A stretch of DNA of 64,000 bases from Rehmannia glutinosa (taxonomy: Eukaryota > Streptophyta > Magnoliopsida > Lamiales > Orobanchaceae), in NCBI GenBank assembly GCA_016081115.2, contig CM071930.1, positions 42,259,335 to 42,323,334 on the forward strand, in the 5' to 3' direction. The translations under genes were made by a program, and so were the position numbers. The notes beneath the pieces are model-generated. The model worked only from the letters and a program-made list of their open reading frames with translations, made no database searches and was not told the DNA's origin. Shown here in pieces: positions 34,600 to 46,888 of this stretch. Within the stretch, counting starts at the first letter, position 1. Every line of letters starts with the position of its first letter.

Positions 34600-36184
34600 T
34601 CGATCGATCGACCTCTTGATCGACTGGAACCTATTTTTTAGTCCAGCTTCTGTCCGAATTTGAAGTTGAAAATGCGATTTTTCAAACCTATGTTTTAAAA
34701 ACGCACAAAATACAATCATAGACCTTATTCGATATGCATTATGCCTAAATGAGCTCGAATTAAAGTAAAAGACTCGGCAGCCAAAGGATTGTAAAGATAT
34801 CAGTGAGTTGATCTTGAGATGGAACAAAACACATCTCATTTTTCGTTTAGAAACACAATCCCTTAGAAAATAATGTCGAGCTTCAATATGTTTTGTTCGG
34901 TTATGATGAATCGGATTTTGAGCAATGTTTATAGCGGACGTATTGTCAAAAAAGGGAATATTTTCGAAAGAATATTTGCAATCTGCTAAAATTTGTTTCA
35001 TCCAAAGAAGTTGAGTACAACAAAAGGCCGGGGAAATGTATTGATAATGATACACAATTTTGTTTCTTTGAAAACCAAGATACTAGGCAATCACCTAAAA
35101 ATTGACATGACCTGGAAGTACTTTTACGATCATCAATGTTCTCCATTGACATGACCTGGAAGTACTTTTCCGATCATCAATGTTCCCCGCATAATCCGAA
35201 TCGCTATATCATTTTAAAGAAAAAAATTCATTCTTTGGATAAAACAAACCATAAGAAATAGTGCCTTTCAAATATCAAAAAAATTCTTTTAACGATACTT
35301 AAATGAGATTATTTGGGATTACTTTGAAATCGAGTACATAGGCATACAATATGAAGAATATTGGGTCTACTTAAGGTTAAGTAAAGTAAACTACCAATCA
35401 TACTTTGATATTTTGACTCATCAACCGACTTGCCTTTTTCATCTTTGTCAAGCTTCGTTTAACCACAAACAACTCGTCCGTAAGATATTTGTTGCCATAT
35501 ATAGGAGTACCAACGGTTCTTTCTTCTTAAATTCCGAACTACTTTAGAAGCTCTTTGGTATACTTTGATATATATATATAAATACCTTCTTGGCATTACT
35601 TTATTCGAAGCCCAAGGAATTAAGTTCTCCCATCATGCATATCTCAAATTCACCTTGCATAAGCTTCTTCCTGATAATACCTTTGAGCTACTACTAACCT
35701 TGCTTTTATTTCGAACAATGTTGCCTTGATGATCGAGTTTGTTTCGAAATACCCATTTTGTGCTAATAATAGTTTGTGATGGAGGATAAGATACTAATTC
35801 ACAAACATCATTTCTTTCAAATTGATTCAACCCTCTTGCATCTCAAGAAAGTAATCTTCATCTTCAATGGCTTACTTAGCATTTTTAGGCTCTTTTTGGC
35901 ATATAAGAGCTTTTTCGGCAAATTTCCTTCTAGTCATTACCTTGTCTAGAGGATCCCCAGTCATAAGATCTTTTGGATGATCTCCTTTGAATTTTAATGA
36001 CATGGGAAGATCCGAATTATCACCCTTATCCTCTTGTTGAACATTAGAAGTTGAAGGTTGAACATTTCATGTGGAAGATTGATCACTTTGAGCATCATTT
36101 GGAACAATTAGTCCAACTTCATCTTCTTCATCGCTATCATCATTGGGTATTCTTTCAACACCGAAGGCTTTATTGAATTTAACG
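34600..36184 (-). pseudogene. Copia-B RT-RNase H, deleted and frameshifted
   Basis: From the integrase side: an acidic spacer (PNDDSDEEDEVG), FKGDHPKDLMTGDP, QKEPKNAK, then RT start NQFERNDVCELV .. STKWVFRNKLD (35830-35700). The RT palm with YVDD is missing: sequence jumps near 35650 to a MMGELN-like stretch. RNase H pieces follow: DDRKSTSRSCQFLGDCLVSWFSKKQN (35120-35040) and DNTSAINIAQNPIHHNRTKHIEARHYFLRD (34960-34850). A 44-bp tandem duplication lies at 35101-35188. Non-functional. Confidence 0.87.
35101..35188. repeat. 44-bp tandem duplication in Copia-B RNase H
   Basis: 35101-35144 and 35145-35188 match except for two bases (TTTTACG/TTTTCCG and TTCTCC/TTCCCC). It covers the DRKSTS motif region and shifts the frame. 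Confidence 0.9.
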
Positions 36185-36189
36185 TGAAT

Positions 36190-37730
36190 TGTAGGTCCCC
36201 GAAGGGGTGTAAGTGTAAGGTTTAGAAGGGGGTTGAATAAACCTTACCAAATTTTCGATTTAGTCCTTTTAAATCTACTGAGTTAATTCTACACAAATTG
36301 TGTGTCCTTGATGGACAATCGAATTAGTCACTCAAGAGTTAATCTATCAAATGAACTCGATTGAGTTGTTGATGGAGTAACTCATTGTTGACTATAATTT
36401 AACTCAACTTGTGGTTTTATTTTTCATTGGAAGACTTAACACCCTTAAGTTTGATTAAGCAAGATTTTAGAGCTTGATTTAGTACTTATAATTTTATCAA
36501 ATGGATAGCAAATTTATCAAGAGATATAAGCGATTAAAAGTGCAGAATTTAAATGCTTTGAAATGTAAATGACACAAAGGTGAAGTTTTTATAGAGGTTC
36601 AAGATGGGGTAATTCTTCTACTCCTCTCTTCTCCAACTCCTGGAGGAATCCACTAAGTAATGATCGGTTTACAAAGTGGTAATAGTCCGGATACAAGTCT
36701 TGATCACAACAAATGACTTGATCCTTAGGGACTCGATCCGACGCCTTGATCACTCACCAAGGCTTCTCGTGCGACTCGGCTTCTTCACGGGGGCAAATTG
36801 CCTTTGTTACTACAGACTCACTTGCTCAAGCTCTTTGGATTTGATCACGAAGCCCTCCAAAAGCTTAAGACTTGGTTCAGCTTGAACCTTTCTACAATCC
36901 TTCCGGAATGTAGACCCCTTGTTTTCATATTTTCCTCTTCAACCGATTGAAGTTCTCTTTCCTTCACAAAGTGAGTGTTGGATTGATGTACTTCGTAATG
37001 TAGGCTTGAGGATTGAGAATGTTTCGATTTTTCTAATATGCTTGTTTATCTCATATGTGTGTCATCTATTTATCTCAAACAAACTCCTCGGCCTTTTATA
37101 GTGAACTTTCAAAAATTTGCCCGTTGAAGAGATAAGTTTATTTTTGAAAGTCACTTTGCGATCGTTGGCTTGCGATCCTTGGAATTGCCATTTCCTCGTA
37201 TGAATTGTTCTTTCACCTTTTCGAGTTCGACACGGTGTGTGTGCTTCCCATTGGTTCATTCCTTTTGCACGCTTGTGAGACGAGCACTCCAAGAAAGGTG
37301 GTATGGAGATATTACTTGTTTAAGTAAATCTCTTGATTTACAAACGGTTCTTTTACTGATTATCTCGACTTGACTGCATTTCCTTGCTTTCCCCAGGTGA
37401 CTTAGAGTCGACTTCCAATCATTGGATGACTCTTCATCACTTCAACTTGAGACTTGGCTTTTCTTGAGTTGACTTGATGATGCTCCACTGTTTGCATCTC
37501 AACCGCTTTTCAAAGAGAGTTCTGTCTACTCTTCTTTGCCATACTCGGTTGTCTCGCAGTGCCTTCCTTCAGTCTTGATTGTCTTCTTGCATGTTAAGGC
37601 GTAGCCGACTTAACTTAGCTTGGCCACTCTAATTGTTACAATACATTTTACTGAAAGAATTGGGGTGCCAACTTTCTATTCTAAGTTTTACATGGCATTC
37701 ATCAAAATCTAAACAATAAAATTCCTAACA
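36190..37730 (-). repeat. 3' LTR of S3
   Basis: 1541 bp, minus strand TGTTAGGAATTTTATTG..CCTACA. TATA box at 37092-37100 (minus). Differences from the 5' LTR are few and fall largely at former CAG/CTG sites. Confidence 0.93.
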
Positions 37731-37741
37731 ATTTCCCCTTT
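37731..37741 (-). promoter_or_regulatory. Polypurine tract of S3
   Basis: The minus strand reads AAAAGGGGAAAT immediately before the LTR, preceded by GGCATCATC. Confidence 0.8.
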
Positions 37742-37964
37742 TGATGATGCCAAAACTTAAAACATTCAAAGATGCAAACAACAATGATACATACAGATAG
37801 TGTATTGACATAGAATGTATGCGCGAGAATCAATTCTTTTTATTGATCATATCATTCTTGTTCCTTAACACAATCAATTTTACAAGGTGTATCGAGCATA
37901 TAATTGTCTTCACAAAAATCAAAGAATTTATACCTTTATTACGTAAGACTTACATTGTATGTAT

Positions 37965-38703
37965 TTACATAATAAAATACACGAAGGGTTGGACAAAGAA
38001 CACTTCATCTCCTTCGATGTCTCCTTCTTTCATCTTGTTCAAAGATCTTCTTCTCTTCTTCTCTTTTTTTCTCGTCGTCACCGCCTTCTTTTTTCTTCTC
38101 ATATGCTTTCTGGCGGCTTCATCTTTTCTTATTCTTTCCTGTCTCTCCGCCATAGCCGAGTTTGTCTCTTGTTTTCTTCTTCTATTCTTTTTGCATACTC
38201 GGCGTTAGTTTTAGCCACTTTCAAATTTGCCACTTGGTCAAGCCCAGCCCGATCCCTCCTCCTTTCTTCCCCGGATCTACGTATTCAATATTCTTGGCGA
38301 GGGCCTGGTCCAAGCTTCTTCCTCCACTATCGCTTCTTCCTCTACCTCTACCTGGGCGTATCTTTCTTTGGTCTTCTTCTTTCCAAATGAGTGACCAGGC
38401 GGAGTGACCAGCAGAGGATCGCGGTTGTCTGCTGCTGTCGGCTTTCTTCACATAATGTGAGACCCTTTTCCCAAGATCTGGTCCCAAGCTTGAGCCATAG
38501 ACATATTTGCAAAGTATCCCTCGGACTCGAGCGTTTTAAATTCATCGACCGATCGTGGCTCTGTCTCCGACATCGAGATGGCATAGGTGTCTCTGTCTCT
38601 TTGGAATGCCTCCGTGTTCTTTCAAGATGTTCATCACCCTGGCATCCATTCTTCCTTCCACTTCCTTCATCCCTGCTTCAATTGATTTTCTCTTTTCGGC
38701 CAT
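37965..38703 (-). pseudogene. Short basic accessory ORF next to the 3' LTR (S3)
   Basis: Starts MAEKRKSIEAGMKEVEGRMDAR at 38703. After stops, frame 38487-38221 reads GPDLGKRVSHYVKKADSS .. DQRKIRPGRGRGRSDSGGRS .. KKGGGIGLGLTKW, and frame 38153-37965 reads MAERQERIRKDEAARKHMRR followed by a Lys/Arg run. The homologous S2 piece (26694-27020) shares VSNYVKKL and EAGMKEVEGKMDA. The composition (RGRGR, Lys/Arg runs) suggests nucleic-acid binding, but that is inference. No known domain is recognised. Confidence 0.55.
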
Positions 38704-38920
38704 AGATACAACAAAGTGTTGGAGTGGCGAGTCACAGGAGTTTGCTCGCTTATAATGTCACCGTGAGGACCTTGTTGGGGGTTTTGTGCAATCATCAATG
38801 TCACATCTGATCCTTCCCCTCAACAAGCTTTCCTTTCTTCTCGTTTCAAGACTTCCTCGATTTTCCCTTCTCACCGCTCCTTTCTTTTTTCTTGATTTTG
38901 CTTTGCTTTAAGGTATTCCT

Positions 38921-38942
38921 CTTCCCCTTTTTGGCATCATCA
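38921..38942 (-). promoter_or_regulatory. Polypurine-like tract, internal (S3)
   Basis: The minus strand reads GATGATGCCAAAAAGGGGAAG. It is the match of 26441-26465 in S2 and about 1.2 kb upstream of the LTR-proximal tract. Confidence 0.65.
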
Positions 38943-39099
38943 AAGGATAGAGGAACCCCAGGAAACATCTTTGCAAGCATGAAGTCGAGTCTTCGATGGT
39001 TGAGTTACTTTTCAAGTCTGCTGCGTTGTATGCGGCCACGGAATTCAGTCGAGTAGCGTTGGATTCTCACAAATCGCTTCATCTCACCATGAGAAGGCT

Positions 39100-40734
39100 G
39101 AATTTTCTTGTCATGTGTTCTTCCAAACGCTGTAGATCATTTGTATTTTGCTCACGCAGCGGCTTGATCTCGGCGGTGTGAGCTTCATGCATATGCTCAA
39201 TGTGTTCTCTCGGCCGTCTTTGCATCGGCATTTTCGACTCTCCACACCAGACTTGTTGAACAATTGTCCAAGTATCTCACCTGTTCCACACGCATTGTTT
39301 CTTCTTTGTTGCCACCATTCCCTTATCCGAATCGTTATGCCTCTTAAATCACTGTAAGGGGTGGCATCTCTTTGTCGATCGCATGTCCAAAGAGGCCTTA
39401 TGCCTCTCCATCCTTTCAACCTCGGAAAGAGTGCCTTGAACACTTCTCGAACTTCAAATAGATTCTTCTGTTGCGGTGATGGCCATACAACATCAAAGTC
39501 ATAATCATTTGGAACGATGGTGTCGATGGAAGAACAGGAGCTGGTTTGTAATAGCATGCTTGTTCGTTTTCGACTCTTCGTGGAGTTCTCGTATCTCCAG
39601 GTGAGAAAGGAAAGATTCTACAAAAGATTCATCACCGCCAACTGGGATCTGCTTCGATGATGAGCGGTGCGCGTGAAGTTCTTTTGGGAATCGATCTCTG
39701 CTGCAGCTTGAGGAGCCCGAGCGGTGGTCTCTTGTTGGTGGGTTACATTGTGAAGTAGACCCGCTTGCCGAGCCTCAACAGTTTTCTTAATGCCGTTGGT
39801 CTCAGGTGATTTCCCCATTTCGATGGGCGGTCCTCGGCCTTATCGAAGCGTCATCGGACGATGATGAGATTTCCATTGGTGGCTCATCATCAAAATTAAA
39901 GGTTTGACGAGTAGTCTTGGGATCGACTTGCTCGTGCTTGGAACATCCGCACTGGTGAGTCTTTTGGATTTGTCATGGGGATGACTCGAAACTTCTTCTT
40001 CGCTTTTCCGATCCCCGAAAAGTGACATCGGGGTTGTCCTGGGAATCATGAAGTGCGCTGATCTCCTTCTCGAGATAGGTCGATGATACCGGGAGGGATG
40101 TTCTCTACTTCACCGCTTTACTTTACCCGGAAGTCTCAACCTCCGTGGGCCTTCATTTCCTCCCAGTCTCTCTCTGCTGCGAGGCCTTGGTCCTCCCTTT
40201 CGACGATGTGTCACTGTCTTAGGGTCTTCTACAGTGGCATCCATTGGAGTCTCAACCCCATGGATTGCACTTTGATGTCGATACATTTGGCAACTATGTC
40301 CAACAATTTGTGATAATCCTCCTTGGCATCTCTTGTTTCTTGTGTATATTATTTTATCAAGCAAAGTCGGACTTGGCTATTTCTTTCCATGTGTCGGCCA
40401 GGTTTACATCACCTCTTTAATCGATCGATGATGCTCCTTCTTTGGTAGTGTGCAATATTCACCAAATCCTTGGCGGTGATAGTCACCGCTTCCCGTGAAC
40501 AGATGACTTGATTCCTTCATCGTGAATCTCGGCATTCACGTAGAATTGTCGACCTCCTCCACATAGGTCATCGGATATTCTAGCGTTAGAAACGGTTTTA
40601 GTCCGGGCGTCTCCAACTTCTCGGCGATTTTCTTCACTAGGGTGTCATCGGACCCTTCACCATTCGTCGAAATCCACCGTCGAACCGGTGTGGATTTGCT
40701 TTCCTAACTTGGTAAAGTCATAAGTTGGTGCCAT
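39100..40734 (-). pseudogene. Envelope-like / accessory ORF of Sirevirus, broken and shortened (S3)
   Basis: Start MAPTYDFTKLGKQIHTGS at 40734, equivalent to S2 22788. Recognisable S2-like pieces follow: IHGVETPMDATVEDPKT (near 40260), NFDDEPP-type region (near 39900), ADYDFDAAWPP-like VPNDYDFDVVWPSPQQKN (39510) and the start of the coiled coil (39110-39480). It is about half the S2 length: the globular block and much of the acidic region are deleted or unreadable, and there are many frameshifts. Confidence 0.7.
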
Positions 40735-41299
40735 TTCTCGGGATTATATCAAGGAAAAACTCGAAATTGATTTGAAGGTTGATAGGGTTTCGAGAGTATT
40801 TTGCCTTTGCCTTTTGAGAGAAAGAGATGAACAGTTTTTAGAAGTGTGAGAGAGAAACGGAAAAATGGTTTAAATATGGTTTATGAAAGGACGTGCGGGC
40901 GGTTTTGAATTGTGATCGAAATCAACGGCTTGGATTTCGCATGCCTATTGAGCATTTCATGTCTCGTATTTAATGCGGCAGCATTTATATCCAATCATAA
41001 GCTTGGTGTGCGGCTTTATGTCGTACACATCATCATTATCTTTGACGTATTCCTTAAAACACTCCCGCTTAGTCAAAACGATCGTTTTACTTCACTTTGC
41101 TCATAAGTTATTCAGCTTATCACTTAGCGATTTAACTCTACTTCTCACGATTCTTTTAGCGACTCAAATTATCACCGACTTCGGTGTAGCCGTTTGTCTT
41201 TCCGATACAATCGATTCTTGGTGATTTCATTTTTCACTCTTTTTCTCCCCTTTTCTGTTCCATTTCTCTTCTTTGATTTGTCCGAGTGTCACCTCACTC

Positions 41300-43003
41300 A
41301 GTTAGCCCCAACTCATGCTTGAGTTCTTCAAATCTTGACTCACATAATGGTTTTGTGAAGATGTCGGCTAGTTGTTTATCGCTTGAGATATATTCCAGGA
41401 TGATGTCCTTATTTTCAACATGATCTCTTATGAAGTGATATCGACATCAATATGTTTTGTTCTTGAGTGCAACACAGATTTTGAGTGATTGCAATTGCAT
41501 TTGTGTTATCACACATGATTGGAATTTCTTTTTCTTCAACTTCATAATCTCTCACTTGTCTCATCCATAGGACTTGGCACAACACTTTGCCCTATGTATT
41601 CCGCCTCACCAGAGGTAGCTATTGAGTTTTGCTTCTTGCTAAACCAGAAATTAGTCTTTTCCTAGCATTTGACATGTGCCTCAGTGCTCTTCCTGTCCAC
41701 TCTCATCCAAAGATAGTCGAATCAATAGCCAATTAGCTTGAATCCACCTTCCTTTGGATACCATAGGCCTACTTCTTGGCTTCCTTTCAAGTATCTCGGT
41801 ATTCTCTTAGGCTTCTTTGTCATATGGCTCTCTTTTGGAGCAGATTGAAATCTTGCACATACACCTACAAAAAAAAGTGATGTCCGGCTCGCTAGCAAGA
41901 TAGAGCAATGATCCAATAAGTGCTCAGTATCTTGTTTGATCTACTGAGGCTTGCCATCCGCATCCATGTCCATTTTGACCGATGTGTTCATTGGTATTTT
42001 TACGAAGACTTCTCCTCCATACCAAACTTCTTCATTAAGTCTCTGGTGTATTTTGTTTGACTTATGAAGGTTCCATCCTTCACTTGTTTCACTTGGAGTC
42101 CAAGGAAGAATGTCGCTCTCCCATCATGCTCATTTCAAATTTACTTTGCATGAGGTTTGAGAATTTTTCACACACTCTTTGTTAGTGGATCCAAAAATGA
42201 TGTCATCCACATATATTTGAACAAGCAAGAAACTCTTCTTGTCTTGAATTCGAAAAGTGTTCTATCTACTTTTCCTTTAGTGAATCCATTTTCGATTAGG
42301 AATTGTGACAAGGTATCATACCATGCTCTGGGGTGCCCTGTTTCAATCCATACAGGCTTTCTGAGTTTGTATACCTTGTCTCCAAGAGTCTTCTGCTCAA
42401 ATCCTGGAGGTTGTTCAACATATACTTCTTCTTCCAATAAACCATTTAGGAATGCACTTTTTACATCCATTTGATATACAATGAAATTCTTGTGAGAGCG
42501 CATAGGCAAGAAACATCCTTATAGCTTCCAATATTGCTACAGGAGCAAATGTTTCATCAAAATCTATCCCTTCTTCTTGGCAATATCCTTTGGCTACCAA
42601 TCTTACTTTGTTTCTTACCACGAGCCTTCCTCATTCATTTTATTTACGAATACCCATTTGGTGCCAATAACATTTTGATGCATGGGTCTTTGCACTAATT
42701 CCCACACTTTATTTCTTTCAAACTGATTGACTCTTCTTGCATAGCTTGAATCCAATGTGTGTCATCCAATGCTTGTGACACATCTTTTGGCTCTATTTGC
42801 GAGATGAAGCATGTGAACATTGCTTCTTGTTGAGTTCTGGATCTTGTCTTGACACCTTCTCTTATATCTCCAATGACAAGTTCTCGTGGATGGTCTCTCG
42901 GCCATCTTACATCAAAGTTGGAGTAAGTTAGCTGGATTGATCGACTTGCGGTTGTGTTCTTTGTAGTCGCTCTCTCGTAATCACTTAGCCGCAAATTTTC
43001 CAT
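41300..43003 (-). pseudogene. Copia RT-RNase H, broken (S3)
   Basis: Frames in order: 43003-42695 (RELVIGDIREGVKTRSRTQQE .. SQALDDTHWIQAMQEE), 42621-42415 (RLVAKGYCQEEGIDFDETFAPVA), 42509-42168 (YQMDVKSAFLNGLLEEEVYVEQPPGFE; YVDD codons readable at 42213-42202 in another frame), 41916-41722 (VCARFQSAPKESHMT), then RNase H remnants to about 41340 (LADIFTKPL). At least five frame changes. Confidence 0.9.
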
Positions 43004-43099
43004 TGTTTTTGAGATTCACTATCTCATCTTCTTCGAATTGATAATTCCAGCTTCAAAGATAAAGGACTCTTCAGTATGGTTGAATGATTCACTTATCAC

Positions 43100-44100
43100 C
43101 GACTCTTCAATGTCTTCTCCATTTACATTTTGCTCATCAAATACTACATGAATGGATTCTTCTCAGTAACCATAGTTCTTTTGTTGAGTATTCTGTAGGC
43201 TTTGCTTTCACCAGTATCCTAAGAAGATACCTTCATCGACTTTAGCATCAAAAGCCTTTAGGTTGTCTTTGCCATTGTTGTGAATGAAGCATTTACATCC
43301 AAATATTCTCAAATATGAAACATTTGGTTTTCTTCCAAATCCGATTTCATAGGAGTCTTTGTCACCGTCCTGCTTTTATCATACATCTGTTTTGGGTGTA
43401 GCAAGTTGTGTTGATTGCTTGACCCAAAATCTTTTTGTAACCCCGCTTGACTAACATGGTCCTTTGCTTCTTCTTTGAGAGTTATGTTCCTTCTTTCTCG
43501 CAACTCCATTCTCATTTGTGGAGTCCTTGTCTGTGATAGTTCATGACCAATACCATTCTCAATACAATCGAGTTATTATTCCATTGACAAACTCGGTTCC
43601 TCTATCCGATCTTATTTTGATAATGGTTTGACTCTTCTCATTTTGAATCCTTTTCATCACCGTGGTAGTTTTTGTAGAGTTTCTTTCTTCTTACACATGA
43701 ATATTGTCCATGTATATCTTGAGTAGTCATCTACTACCACCAAGGTGTATTTCTTTCCACTTATCTTTGGCCGGTTCCACTGGCCTAATAGATCCATATG
43801 AAGCGATGCAATATTCTTGTTGAGGATGGGCATGTCTTTTCTTTGAATGACGACTTGATTTGTTTTCCCTTCCGACATGCATCACATATACTCTCCTTCT
43901 TGTATCTTGAGTCCGGAAGTCCTTCTACAAGATGACTTCTTGCCAGCTTGTTAATTGTTTTGAAATTCGGGTGACTCGCTTTTTTGTGCCATAGCCAACT
44001 TGATTCATTTGTATTCTTTGCTAGTAGACATGTCTTTGGGTGTTGCGGTTGACCAATCCACTACATACATATTTTTCTGTCTACATCCTTGCAAAGTACC
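43100..44100 (-). pseudogene. Sirevirus integrase, broken (S3)
   Basis: Pieces: zinc-binding region (about 43900, CDACRKGK-like), core start LHMDLLGQWNRPK (43800), YTLVVVDDYSRYTWTIFMCKKKETLQKL (43660-43745), SDRGTEFVNG-like (43600), and distal FGCKCFIHNNGKDNLKAFDAKVDEG-like (43300-43210). Frameshifts are frequent. Confidence 0.85.
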
Positions 44101-44259
44101 ACTTCATTTGATTCAATATCTTTGATTTGGCACATACCCATGTTGAATCCAACATTGTAGCCCTTGTCACGGTGCCGATCGATACTCGGTAAGTTGAAGT
44201 TGAGTCCTTCAACATATGCAACATCTGTGATTTCTAATCCATTCCTCTTGATGGATCCA

Positions 44260-46761
44260 ATGCCTCTTATTTCACCAGGAGCTTCATTTCCTCCAAATAT
44301 GACTTTTGCTCCTTTGACTTCCTTGAATTTTGACAGATTTCTCTTATTTCTGTCATATGTCTTGAATGACCACTATCCATGTACCAGGTTCCTTGGCACT
44401 CACTGTTCCTTGAGCACTCGCAATCAAGGAAATTAAGTTTTAGGTACCCATACTTGTCCGGGTCCCGAGGGGTTAGAATTGTAAGATGATCCAACCAACC
44501 TATAGCCAAATGATTTGACTCTAAGGGGTGGCCATCTATCGATGCCATAATCATAATTAATCCTGGCAAATTGCTTGGGAATTCTAGGTTCATACAAATT
44601 GTCTCTTTTGTCTCAGTATGCTGCGCATATGTGTTTTAGCAATTGCCTTCCTTGGGTAATTGTGGTGTTTTTGCGTGTAGTGCCTAGGTGCATATGTGTG
44701 TCTTTGATGAAAGCTCTTATACTTTTGGAATGGCCTTTCTTTGAGTTCTAGGCCTTTGCCATCCGGGCTTATATTCCATAAGTCTGTCTTTGACGATTTA
44801 CACTATTCCAATCAGGCTTGGCTTGGATATTTTCTACCATTCCCATCATATGTATTTCTTTTATGGGTTTTAAGGGATGTTTGGTAGCTCTGCTTCTTCT
44901 TTACTGAGTATTTTCTGTTTGGAGTTTCTTTGAGGACTCGGTGAATCTCTTCTCACTGTCCTTTCAAAGACTCTCAACTCGGCCGTTTTCCTTTTCCTTT
45001 GTAACCAAGGCCGCTTTTGCTTAGTATTGTGCTTTGGAGTGAATGTGTGTGCAACATTTAGAGTTTTGGATTTTTCGGACTCTTCATGACTTGAAGATCC
45101 TTTTTCCAAAATTACTCTTGAGGTTTGACATGGCACAGAGGAATTAAATCCTAAGCCTGTCTTGTCTCCACATTCTCTTTGACTCATAATAAGATCATCC
45201 AATGATTTAGATGCGTTAGTGAATGAGGCAATAACATTCTTGAGGTCATTCTCCCTCTTTTCTATAGCGGCAATTTCTCGCTACTAATTTAGCATTTTCA
45301 CCTTTAAACTTTCATTTTCAACACTATTTGACTTAGAGTACTCGGCTCCTTAGTCACTTTGAGTTTTGACTTTTGAGTAGTTTTTTTCTCATTCAATAGT
45401 GTGTGTGAGGATTTAATGTGTTCAAAATCTTTCATCATTTTGCCTAATGAATCATAAAGATCGAGGTGGTGATGAAGTGTGTGTGTCACACTACTATCAC
45501 TAGTGTCGAGCTTGTTGAGTTAGATTGTACCTCATCTTCTTGATCTTGTTCTTTGGCCATCAAGCGGATCGGGGCTTCTTCTTCGAGTCACTTGAGTAGT
45601 CGGCTTCACTGCTCTCTCAATCACTGTCTCTCTTGACTTGGCTGTCTCGGCGATCTCTGCACCATCATTGCCTTTTTCTTTTCCCCTCTTTCTTTCTCTC
45701 AAGACCTTTCTTTCTTCTTCATCCTCGTACTTGTTGACTACAGGATATGAGCAATCAATGGCATAGTGACCTGGTTGTCTAGTTCCAACATAGATATTCA
45801 GCCTTTTGATCGACTCTTTCCATTCTTGAGTTGTCGGCCCTTTGATACTCAACTTTTTGATGATCTGTTCTCTTGGTTGGCTTTTCCCTTGATTTGGAGG
45901 GAGAGCCGAGTGTCTTCCGGAAGATTCACCCTTTCCTTTCTTGTAGTTCTTATTAAAGAACTTGTTGAATCTTTTAACCATCGTGGCTATTTCTTCCGGG
46001 TCGATGACTTCTTTGACCTCGCTCTTTTCCCATCTTTAACAATTAGAGCAAATTGTTTTGGGTGCAAAATTTGTCTCTTCCTGGTCTTTTCTTCTCGGCT
46101 CAAACTCGTAGGCTTTGAGGTCCGAGAATAGTTCATGGTTGGATGTCTTTGATAGGTCCATGGAATGTCTCGATGCCATGACCTTCATTTCCCATTCACC
46201 GAAGACTTTTAGGATCTTCATACATTTCCTTCTCGTGTATATTCCTTTCCAAGTGTAGAACTGACTCATTTGTGATTTCGAACCGAGCATCCAGTTGATC
46301 CAGGTTCTCTCCCGAGATCATTTTGAAGTTTTCAAATTTTTGTACAGACCATTGATAATTTGTTTTCTTTGATTTGCTTTGAGCCTTCACAAATCAATGT
46401 CAACTTGTCCCAGATTTCCTTAGCCGTTTTGCAAGATTTGACTTTGTTGAACATGGCTTTGTCCAAGGTTTTGTAAAGAATGTCCTTGGCTACATTGTCC
46501 AGGTTGTATCTTTTTCTGTCATCATTTGTCCATTCAGTTCTTGGTTTTTCAACCATGACTGGTCTAGGAGCAAACATCTTTTTCTCCTTCAAACAACTCG
46601 TCTTACAAATGTGTTCACCTTTAATATTTGCGAGGGCCCATCTTCTATCACTATCCACATCTCATCATGTAATGCTTTGATAGATGAGCCTGCATACGAA
46701 TTTTCCAATCATCAAATTCTTCAATAGTGAACATAGGGATGCGTGTCAAATTTGCTTCCAT
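44260..46761 (-). pseudogene. gag: Sirevirus gag and protease, broken (S3)
   Basis: The ATG at 46761 is equivalent to S2 16955. Pieces: DRKRYNLDNVAKDILYKTLDKAMFNKVKSC (46560-46440), UBN2-like core to 46040, NKFFNKNYKKGKGESS (45960), a degenerate zinc knuckle (GTRQPGHYAIDCSYP, first Cys pair lost), a coiled coil to 45190, a basic tail to 44600, then protease WYMDSGHSRHMTE (near 44380; the family usually has DSGCSRHMTG). The protease block is the one missing in S2. Confidence 0.88.
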
Positions 46762-46874
46762 GATAATGACTTTTAATGATAAAAAGAGTTTTGAAAATTT
46801 AAGTACTAAAGCAGACTTTGAAAAGTTTGGAGATCTAGTTCAAGAACCGGTGCGGAGGGTTCAATGAACCAACC

Positions 46875-46886
46875 GCTCCGATACCA
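46875..46886 (-). promoter_or_regulatory. Primer-binding site (tRNA-Met type), S3
   Basis: The minus strand reads TGGTATCGGAGC, with CAG changed to CGG as in S2. Confidence 0.82.
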
Positions 46887-46888
46887 CT

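Noticed and set aside
37819..38407. Plus-strand Leu/Phe/Ser-rich ORFs that look like membrane proteins
   Set aside because: They are antisense shadows of the Lys/Arg/Glu-rich minus-strand ORF of S3.
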